The position numbers and the translations under genes were made by a program. The notes below the pieces were generated by a model that saw only the letters and a program-made list of their open reading frames with translations, was not told the DNA's origin and did no database searches. This document shows positions 55,216 through 64,000 of a stretch of 64,000 nucleotides of DNA, in pieces (position 1 is the first letter of the stretch; each line of letters opens with the position of its first letter). Origin of the DNA: Cryptomeria japonica (taxonomy: Eukaryota > Streptophyta > Pinopsida > Cupressales > Cupressaceae); contig NC_081414.1 of the NCBI RefSeq assembly GCF_030272615.1, positions 6,767,001-6,831,000 on the forward strand. The letters are read 5' to 3'.

Positions 55216-56676
55216 CTATAAAGGTGCATCCTTATCCTCATGGGCAGCAGTGTGTTCAATGAATCTAGACACAATTGAGTCGACCTCTTCCATGGTGACA
55301 TGTGGCAACATGTTGATTATGTATTTCCATTCGTCCAAATCATCTGCGCTAGCAGCAAAAGCAATCTCCCACTCCAGCTCTTGTTTCTGGAAGGCATCTC
55401 GGATAGACAAGAATTTTAAAGCCTTAGCCAAATTTTGTTTCAAGACTGGTCCTGTGATGGGGAAGAAAATCTCCCAAATTTTGAGCTTTAGGCTTTCCAA
55501 CTGCATATCACTTTCTCTGATTGTTTCTTTCTCGAGCACATCTGAAGCTACAAGGAAGAACTTATCCTGAATCTCTTTCATCTGCTCTTCGGTCTTCGCA
55601 CTATCTGCCTTTACCTTCTCCAGGACTTCATTGCATGCAACTAATGTCCAATGCCATGCATTAAAATCATAGGCAGACCCTGCTGCAATTATCTCTTTGT
55701 TAATCAATTCCTAAGTATGCATGCCCTTCAATACTCTAAGGCATGGGATAATCATGTCTTGAATATCCTGGAGATCAGCCCATGCTTCTGCCATGCTTGC
55801 AACTCTGGAGAGCAAGAAGGAAGTCTGCCCATATGTCAGTCTCAATTTGTCCGCAAATGTTGCTGCTCCTTTTCCATTTGCCATCCATTCTTTGCTTTCT
55901 CTGGCCGTAACTGCTTCTTCCTCAGAATATCCGAATGTCTCCTGTGAATTAAAAAGTGGAGGAACTTCAGGATTGACTTGATTGAGCGGCTTAGTCAAGT
56001 GTTGAATGTACTCCCTCAGGCGCTCAACTTCTCTTTTGTATTCCCTTTTCTTTCCTACTTCTTTGTCCAGTCTTGCATTTATGGAAGCGACTAAATTATT
56101 CAAGTCTTCAACTTCTTGACTCTTAGTAGTTGGTCCCAAATTGATTGTAGTGATTGCATATTCATGAGAAGCAATATCTTCTTTTGCCTTGTCTACTTTT
56201 GGCACAGCAATCTGCATCATGAGACAGCCGGCTTCATCTCTCTGAATGGTGGAAAACCTTTTGGCTGGCTTCTTTACAGCAACCTGTTCTAATCTGGCCA
56301 AGAAGTCGGCCATATCATCTTCTTCTTGAACTTCTATTATTTGTATCTTTTCTTTCAATCTTTCCTTCAGCCAATCAGGAACAGGAGGTTGTTCAACGCC
56401 TTTCACTTCCTGATCATTCTCTTCACATGGCATATTCTAGCCTCCTCGAAGAGCAGAAATCATTCCCTCCTTAAATTCATTGCCCAGAATATCCATTTCA
56501 TTATCTGACTCCAATATTTGTGTGCCTGTAGGAGACGGGGGCTCTTCATCTTCTTGATGGACTGACTCTACATTTCCTCCATGAACTGGGGAAGGAATCT
56601 CCATATCTGCTAATGACTCACCAATAGCCAATGTATCAATTATGTTCCTGTTGATGTGTCTTTTGTACATGACCAA
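55216..56676 (-). pseudogene. 487-codon ORF of unknown function with two TAG stops
   Basis: A single minus-strand frame broken only by TAG at 56437-56439 and 55711-55713. Visible parts: acidic N-terminal stretch (QEDEEPPSPTGTQILESDNE), PVPDWLKERLKEKIQIIEVQ, then a coiled coil (VEDLNNLVASINARLDKEVG, KREYKREVERLREYIQHL), LTYGQTSFLLSRVASMAEAW, then NAWHWTLVACNEVLEKVKAD and a helical C terminus (LEWEIAFAASADDLDEWKYI). No zinc knuckle, protease, polymerase or membrane segment. I do not recognise the family. The frame begins within about 30 bp of the LTR edge, leaving almost no leader. The good frame preservation suggests either youth or selection in source copies. Confidence 0.6.
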
Positions 56677-57132
56677 ACACAGAATAAAATACCTAAAGGT
56701 ATCTTATCCTCTCTTGAATAAAGTTTCGCCGAATGCTGAAGATTTCGCCGAAGGATCAATCGAGGCAACTCCAAGGTTCTTATATGCAGGTTCTCTACGT
56801 GTGGATAAGCTCTTGTGGTATGATGTGATTTTTGCTGGAATCACAAGGGGACTTACGTTTGATGACCTGAGCATCTGATTTGCTGGAATCACAAGTCCTA
56901 TCTACTAACTGGGAGATAAAGAAATATCAAAAGATGAAAGGCTTAGAAAGTCTAATCTAGAATGTAAGAAGATGGATGAATGATTAGGTAGAGTCCTACT
57001 GGGTTGGGTCTCACCATCAGATTGAACAACCCGACACCAACTCAGTGCGATCTTCTAAGGGATGCTTCAAATGGATTCAAATCATACACCATCAAACACT
57101 GATCACCATTCAAGATAATGCATAACAATAGA
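56649..57132 (-). repeat. X-family LTR copy, right, split
   Basis: 'tgttgatgtgtc' onward parallels 36509 and 54250. It stops at ATAGA (57128-57132), the expected target duplication of the chromovirus. Confidence 0.6.
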
Positions 57133-58242
57133 TGTAAGAACCCAACTTGGCTCTCCTCTACTGACTGTTTCTTTTGAATGCAATAGATTTGAATTTGTTT
57201 TGGTTTTTGAATGTTTATAGATTTTTTTGTGTTTTTTTTTGGTAATAATGAGCAATGAAACAATACTGGAATAAACTCCTATGCTTAAAATAATATTGGA
57301 ACAATAATATTACTGCTGGAATTAATTTACGAAACTATCAAGGGAATGTTTGTTCTGTTTTATGGCCAATATGCCTGGAAAACAAATTCATTACAATGTA
57401 AGATAAAAACCTGATTTTTGCTGTCCCAGTAGTTGAAAAAAATCTGCCAACTGCAAATTTTAATTTTTTTGAAAAAATTACTGTTCACGCGGTACTGTAG
57501 CAATCCGTACGGCAGCACTATTCACGCGGTACTGTTCACGCGGCACTGTAGCAGCCCGTACGGCGGTACTGTAGCGCGGGTACTGTAGCAGCAATTGTAT
57601 TTTGAAATGATTGCTTCAATTCTGATTTTTAATGGCTGCCAAATGAAACTGTAGGTCTGCAATTAATATATATTCGAAAATCTGCATACCCTAGATGTCT
57701 TCCCTTCTTTTTAAAGCCCAAATAGAACTCCAGAATGAAGCTCTCCTGAAATGCCAAATTTAGTGGATATTTCACCACCTCAAATGGTTGCAACACTGAA
57801 GAATTGTCGCTCTCCAATGGCTGACTGAATCGGAAACCCTTGGCTTCTTCTCCCAAGTTCATAACAAACAAATATCAATTCTCTAGATGGATGATAAAAA
57901 AATGAGCTCTTAAGTCCCTTCTTATTCTTTCTTATGAGAGCTCGAACACTTTCTTGGCCAATGTGGGATTAAAGACATATTCACACATTATAATATTAAA
58001 GTGACTTTATTATTATAAAGTTACTTTATAACTTTATAATAACATTAAAATATTTAAATAAATCACTTAAGTCACTTTTAATTAAATTAATTAAATATAA
58101 AGTCACCTTTTTTAATTTTATTTTATTTAATGACTTAATAAGAAATTAATTTAATCAATTTCTCCTTATTTCTCCACTTAGCCTTCGGAGAATGTAAAGG
58201 CTAAGAACTCCAATGAGATGCTAAAAAGGTGGGGACATTACA
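57133..58242 (-). repeat. Chromovirus 3' LTR
   Basis: TGTAATGTCC ... GGTTCTTACA in element orientation. It includes a CpG-rich subrepeat (57481-57595) built on GCGGTACTGTAGCA-like units, and an 80-codon frame (57629-57871) that is identical in both LTRs but has no known product. Confidence 0.93.
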
Positions 58243-61200
58243 GTCCGCCCTTCCTGAAATTGCTTGTCCTCAAGCAACTTCAACTCTGGATGCTGCAAAA
58301 TCTCCTCATTCTCCCAAGTAGCATCCTCTACTGGCAAATCCTTCCACTTCACCAAATATTCCCGGATGTTACGTCTCCTCAAGTTCCTTTCTCTGAAATC
58401 AATGATAGCCTCCGGTATCAAAACAAGTTTTCCCTCATCATCCAGGGGTGGTAGTACTGTAGAAGGCACAATATGATGTCCCAGCGCCTTCTTGAGGCGT
58501 GACACATGAAAAACGTTGTGCACCTTGCTCTCTGCCGGTAAATCTAACTCATAAGCCACCTCTCCCACTTTCCTGATAATCCTAAATGGACCATAGTATC
58601 GTGGCTTAAGTTTCTCGGCACCACTCTTCTTTAGAGTGGATTGACGGTAAGGCTGCAACATAAGATACACCATATCTCCAACCTCAAAAGTCCGCTCAGT
58701 CCTCTTCTGATCTGCATACTGCTTCTGCTGATTCTGTGCCTTAGTTATATTATCCTTGAGAGTCTTAACAATGTCTTGACTCTCCTGTAACAAATCACCT
58801 GCACTGGGCACTCTACTGTCACTCAAAAGCAGATCCATAAAATTGGGTGCCTCATACCCATACAGGGCCATAAAGGGTGACATCTGAATAGACATGTGAT
58901 AAGTGGTATTGTAGCAATACTCACAGAGATAAATCCACTTTACCCATGCCTTCTGTTGCCCTGCTATATAATTTCTGAGATATCCCTCCACCCATTTGTT
59001 CACTATCTCTGTCTGACCATCTGTCTGAGGGTGGTAGCTAGTACTCGGAGTGAGCTCTGTCGCACACAACCTGAATAGCTCCTACCAAAAGTGACTCATA
59101 AACCTGCTGTCCCTGTCACTCACAATGCTCCGAGGTAAGCCATGTAATCTGAATATCTCCTTGAAGAACAACTCTGCCACCTGTGTAGCAGTGTATGTAG
59201 CAGTGATCGGAAAGAAGTGTGCAAACTTCGTAAGGCGATCCACAACCACATATATGCAGTCCCTGCCTTGGGCCCTAGGCAGTCCTGTGATGAAGTCCAT
59301 AGACAAACACTCCCACTTCCTATCAGGAATCGGAAGTGGCTGAAGTAAACCGGCTGGATAGGAGTGTTCTTGCTTATTCTGTTGGCAGGTGGGACACTCC
59401 CTAACATACTGAAGTACTTCTGCTTTGAGCCCTTTCCATGTGAAGCGCTCTCTAATCTGCCGGTATGTCTTGTAGTAACCAGGATGTCCTGCCATAGGTG
59501 AATCATGAAAAGATTTCAGAACCATCCTCCTCACTGCTGATCCTGGAACCAAAAATATTCGCCCTTTGTTAATGATGAGCTCATTCACAAGGGTGTATCT
59601 GCTGTCCTGAATATTCCCATCTATGAATCCAGCTGCCCAAGTATCCTTTGCATACTCTGCAAGGATCAAGTGTCTCCAATCCTCCGATATGTCTGTCAAT
59701 AAGCTCAAATGGGGCCTACGTGATAAGGCATCAGCAACTACATTCTGTGTCCCCTTAAAATATGTAATGTCAAAGTCATAGGACTGTAACTTGCTCACCC
59801 ACTTCTGCTGCCTATCATTGAGATCTCGCTGCCCCAAAAAGTATTTTAGGCTATTATGGTCGGTTTTGATACAAAATTTGCTACCTACCAAATATTGCCT
59901 GAATTTAGCCAAAGCATGCATAATAGCTAACATCTCCTTATCATATATGTTGAAGCTCCGCTCTGGCCCTCTCAATTTCCTGCTCTCATAAGCAATAGGG
60001 TGCTTCTCCTGCATAAGCACCGCTCCAATGCCCTCCCCGAAAGCATCACAGTGTAGCTCAAAAGGTTTGCTGAAATCTGGTAATGCTAACACTGGACAAG
60101 AAGTCATCAACTCCTTAAATTTCTCAAAACACTCCTGTGCCTCAGGAGTCCACAAGAAAGCTCCCTTTCTCATCAAATCTGTCAAGGGTGCTGCATGCCT
60201 AGAATATCCATCCACAAACCTCCTGTAGAAACCACATAATCCCAAAAAGCCCCTCAACTTTGTAAGGTTCACCGGAGAAGGCCACTCCACAATGGCACGA
60301 ATCTTTTTAGGATCCATGCGTACGCCCTCTGCACTGATGATGTGACCCAAGTACAACAACTCTGTCATGCCCAAATCACACTTTGACTCCTTTGCATACA
60401 AGGACTCTCTGCTCAATATATCCAACACCTTGTCAAGGTGAACCAAGTGCTCCTCCCAAGATCTACTATATACCAAGATATCATCGAAGAAGACAAGTAC
60501 AAATTTCCTCAACTGAGGATGGAAAACCCGATTCATTGTTGCCTGAAAAGTAGCAGGTGCATTAGTTAGCCCAAATGGCATAACTACAAACTCAAAATGG
60601 CCACAATGACATCTAAAGGCTGTCTTCTCAATGTCCTGCTCTCTAACTCTGATCTGGTGATAACCTGATCTCAAATCTATCTTTGAAAAGAAGCAAGCTC
60701 CATGAAGCTCATCTATCAACTCATCGATCCTAGGAATGGGGTACCTGTTTTTAATTGTCTTCCTATTAAGCACCCTGTAATCAATGCACATCCTCAATGT
60801 CCCATCCTTCTTCTTCACTAAGACCACTGAAGAAGCGAAAGGAGACTTACTTGGTCTAATGTGGCCCATAGCAAGTAACTCCTTTACGGTTTTCTCAATT
60901 TCATCCTTCAACCTCTTCAGATGCCTGTAAGGTGTAATCATGATGGGTTTAGCCCCCTCCTCTAACTCAATGATGTGCTCAATACCCCTGTCTGGTGGTC
61001 TACCTGGTGGAATGTCACTGAAAACCTTAGAGTGTTTAACTCTAAGCTCCTGAATATCAGGAGGATATTCAATCTTCTGCTGTCCCTCCTGTGATGGCAT
61101 CAACATGCACTCTGCTGCCCACTCTACCTGATCATGTCGAATCAATCTAGCCATCCTCCGGAAAGAAACCATCCTGAGATCACTGTCCCTGATTGCCTTA

Positions 61201-63020
61201 AGAATATGTGTCTTCCCATTCACTTTAAACCTCATCTCCATCTCCTTGAGGTTAAGAGTGAACTCCCCAATATCATGCAACCAACTCATCCCAAGGACTA
61301 TATCTGTATCTCCCATAGGCACAACATAGAAATCTGCCTTAAAGTCATAATTATTAACTTTCAATGGGAGTCCAGTGATCTTACGATCACATTTGAGGAC
61401 ATAGCCATCAGCTACCCTCACTCTAATTCCCCCAAACTCCTCTGTTTGTATGCCACGCTTCTCCACCATCCTAGCATCAATGAAATTATGAGTGGCACCT
61501 GTATCAACCAAAGTTATGACTTGCTGTCCAGCAAGCACTCCTCTCATCCGGAATGACCCTTCCTGCTTGATACTTGTGAGACGAGCTTCCCTAAATTGTC
61601 CATCTCCTTCCCCATCCTTGGACTCCATTTTAGACAAGTTTTCAGCCTTGTCTTCCTCTTTTTCACCATCTATTTCCTCTATATCAGACTGCTGATCTGA
61701 ATTATCTGATTCCGTTTCCTCATAGTATGCCCACATAACTCTGTTAGCTTTGCCCTTTGGTCTAAGAGGACAATCATGGTTTGCATCATAGGGTCCCTTA
61801 CAGTAGAAACATAATTTTTTCTTCCTCAAATCATTTAATGTTTCCCTGTCAAAAGGTGCTGGAGTTTTATCTTTAGAATCATTTTTAAAATCAGTCCTCT
61901 CTGGTTTTTTATAAAATGGTTTGTTATCCTTACTAGAAGATGCTCCTTTGGATTGAAAATTGTTTGTTGGGACTGCATGTTCCATACTTCTTGCCTTTTT
62001 CATAGCTTCCTGTAAAGAAATAGGATCAAATGCCTTTATCCAACCTCTCAGTGGTTCGGATAGGCCCTCAATGAAAAGAACTATCAATCTACGCTCTGAA
62101 ATGTTTGGCACCATGACTGCCAACCGCTGAAATTCACCAATGAAATACTCCAAGTTGCCTGTTTGTTTTAGCTGTGCTAAGTCCCGGAAGTAAACCTCTG
62201 GATCTTTCTTGTCAAATCTTTCAACCAACCTATCCACGAAGTCCTGGTACTCTGTCACCTAATTATGTTGAAGTGTTACCAAACCATGGTACCACCAATC
62301 ATGTGCTACTCCCTCCAAATGCAAAGTGGCGTATTTGATAGCTTCAATCTCTGTCATTGGCCTCAGTGCCAAAAATGTGTCAAGCTTATGAATCCAAGCT
62401 TGAGCTGTCATCTTACCACTCCCATCAAATGTAGGCATAGTAAGCTTGCCTGTAACTCTATGCAGCTCACTATTTTGACCTCTAGGCCTCCTATCCTGTC
62501 TGAGTGACCTGTAATGCTCTCTCCTCTGATTTACAAACCTCTCGAATGTCATCCTCTCTCGTACCTGTGGAGTTAATAAATCCCATTCGTCATTCGCAGC
62601 CATGAGGATATCTGCGAACATCTCCTCTCCTGGTTCTCCTGTAGGTGCTACCTCAGGCTCATCTCTAATGAAGGTAGGACGTGTAGGCCTGTCTGCTGTC
62701 CTGGAATGAGTCCTATGAGTTCTAGGTGACCCCACTGCGCTCCTGTTATCCCCTTGCTCCTGATTCTGTCTGTCTTGTGGGTTCATGCGCTCAATCATGG
62801 TGGTGAGTGCCTGCAAGGCCTGAGCCATCTGCTGCTGTCCTGTAGCCATTACTCTGAAAAATTCCCTTGTTTCTTGCTCCTCATTCCTATCGCCTCTGGG
62901 TGGGCTACCCCCTTGCCTGTCACCCATGGTGCCCGGCTGCCTGTCAAATTCTTGTTCCCTGTCAAACAAAGCTCGCCTGCGAGTGTAATATCTGTGAGAA
63001 CCAACCTCAAGCGGCTGCAT
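58221..63020 (-). pseudogene. Chromovirus gag-pol polyprotein with two TAG stops
   Basis: A 1600-codon frame from ATG 63020 (MQPLEVGSHRYYTRRRALF). In order: gag with EWDLLTPQVRERMTFERFV and [18 protein letters not shown]; zinc-knuckle-like [14 protein letters not shown]; protease [12 protein letters not shown]; reverse transcriptase with [19 protein letters not shown] and FFDDILVYS; RNase H with [14 protein letters not shown] and [13 protein letters not shown]; integrase HHCC (H-x-C-PTCQQNK) and DDE (SMDFITG, SDRDSRF, GQTEIVN); and a C-terminal chromodomain EYLVKWKDLPVEDATWENEE that targets insertion to modified chromatin. TAG at 62259-62261 splits gag and TAG at 59082-59084 splits integrase between its second Asp and Glu. 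Both stops fall where relatives usually show Gln. The true stop (58221-58223) lies 22 bp inside the LTR. No frameshift. Confidence 0.93.
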
Positions 63021-63053
63021 GTGATTGCTAAACCCTCAGGATGGCAGGATTTA

Positions 63054-63065
63054 GCTCTGATACCA
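63054..63065 (-). other. Chromovirus primer-binding site (tRNA-iMet)
   Basis: TGGTATCAGAGC on the minus strand, one base from the LTR and only 33 bp before the gag ATG. Confidence 0.93.
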
Positions 63066-63066
63066 A

Positions 63067-64000
63067 TGTAAGAACCCAACTTGGCTCTCCTCTGCTGACT
63101 GTTTCTTTTCAATGCAATAGATTTAAATTTGTTTTGGTTTTTGAATGTTTATAGATTTTTTTGTGTTTTTTTTTGGTAATAATGAGCAATGAAACAATAC
63201 TGGAATAAACTCCTATGCTTAAAATAATATTGGAACAATAATATTACTGCTGGAATTAATTTACGAAACTATCAAGGGAATGTTTGTTCTGTTTTATGGC
63301 CAATATGCCTGGAAAACAAATTCATTACAATGTAAGATAAAAACCTGATTTTTGCTGTCCCAGTAGTTGAAAAAAATCTGCCAACTGCAAATTTTAATTT
63401 TTTGAAAAAATTACTGTTCACGCGGTACTGTAGCAATCCGTGCGGCGGCACTATTCACGCGGTACTGTTCACGCGGCACTGTAGCAGTCCGTACGGCGGT
63501 ACTGTAGCGCGGGTACTGTAGCAGCAATTGTATTTTGAAATGATTGCTTCAATTCTGATTTTTAATGGCTGCCAAATGAAACTGTAGGTCTGCAATTAAT
63601 ATATATTCGAAAATCTGCATACCCTAGATGTCTTCCCTTCTTTTTAAAGCCCAAATAGAACTCCAGAATGAAGCTCTCCTGAAATGCCAAATTTAGTGGA
63701 TATTTCACCACCTCAAATGGTTGCAACACTGAAGAATTGTCGCTCTCCAATGGCTGACTGAATCGGAAACCCTTGGCTTCTTCTCCCAAGTTCATAACAA
63801 ACAAATATCAATTCTCTAGATGGATGATAAAAAAATGAGCTCTTAAGTCCCTTCTTATTCTTTCTTATGAGAGCTCGAACACTTTCTTGGCCAATGTGGG
63901 ATTAAAGACATATTCACACATTATAATATTAAAGTGACTTTATTATTATAAAGTTACTTTATAACTTTATAATAACATTAAAATATTTAAATAAATCACT
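63067..64000 (-). repeat. Chromovirus 5' LTR, partial
   Basis: Matches 57133-58066. About 176 bp are expected beyond the window, followed by an ATAGA duplication. Confidence 0.93.

Larger units (their letters stand above)
54250..57132 (-). mobile_element. X-related element with coiled-coil ORF, interrupted
   Basis: Two direct X-family LTR-like copies (about 54250-55211 and 56649-57132) bracket one minus-strand ORF. The right copy is split at 57133 by the chromovirus, so its remainder should lie beyond the window. No gag-pol catalytic domain is visible, so the element is non-autonomous or deleted. Confidence 0.6.
57133..64000 (-). mobile_element. Chromovirus (Ty3/gypsy), young, runs off the window
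   Basis: 3' LTR 57133-58242 (1110 bp), coding 58221-63020, tRNA-iMet primer site 63054-63065, 5' LTR from 63067 (934 of about 1110 bp visible). The LTRs differ by about six substitutions and one base in a T-run (about 0.7%). The polypurine tract AGGAAGGGCGGAC (58243-58255 on the minus strand) abuts TGTAATGTCC. All domains are present, but two TAG stops break the polyprotein. Confidence 0.95.

Noticed and set aside
57629-57871. 80-codon gene, identical second copy at 63562-63804
   Set aside because: Lies inside both LTRs; identity reflects recent LTR duplication, not selection.

Overview
This window reads as a repeat-choked plant nuclear locus, most likely from a gymnosperm (conifer-like). 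That is inferred from a host gene with one intron of about 19 kb and another apparently over 20 kb, tRNA-iMet-primed LTR retrotransposons of both Copia and Ty3/gypsy type, and the lack of any operon-like, rRNA or tRNA content. No species can be named from sequence alone.

The one host gene I recognise is the 3' half of an Integrator complex subunit 9 (INTS9) gene on the minus strand. Six exons (43181-43273, 43012-43103, 23900-24020, 23577-23662, 23121-23172, 22450-22989) join in phase at GT-AG introns and encode the last 327 residues. Intron 24021-43011 is filled with transposons. Upstream exons were not found before 64000, so they probably lie to the right of the window.

Layout: 1-1528 holds the 3' end of a SIRE/Maximus-like Copia element. 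1529-4632 is a non-autonomous LTR element (E1) with a palindromic minisatellite. 4640-5181 is a Copia integrase relic. 6480-8688 is the 3' end of a second SIRE-like element. 9577-22027 is a related non-autonomous element (E2; TSD ATGAT) that carries two nested insertions: X, 10226-13072 (TSD CATGG), and a nearly intact Copia element, 13774-20156 (TSD ACATT, polyprotein of 1374 residues). 22450-43273 is the INTS9 region. Its large intron holds gypsy LTRs, a truncated Copia flanked by a 400-bp direct repeat, a Tat-like gypsy gag-protease relic, and X-family sequence. 46470-47787 is a tiny Copia derivative with both LTRs and a TSD. 48058-53683 is a gypsy-type non-autonomous element with a nested solo LTR and a minisatellite. 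54250-57132 is an X-related element with a coiled-coil ORF. It is interrupted by a young chromovirus (57133 to beyond 64000) whose LTRs differ at about six positions.

The elements do not cooperate as a pathway; they form layers that can be put in relative order by nesting and LTR divergence. Two window-wide patterns stand out. In-frame stops in the decayed retroelement genes are overwhelmingly TAG, with some TGA and almost no TAA, as expected from C-to-T decay at CAG and CGA codons. There is also a family of non-autonomous elements (E1/E2) that share their internal minisatellite and polypurine context but have different LTRs.
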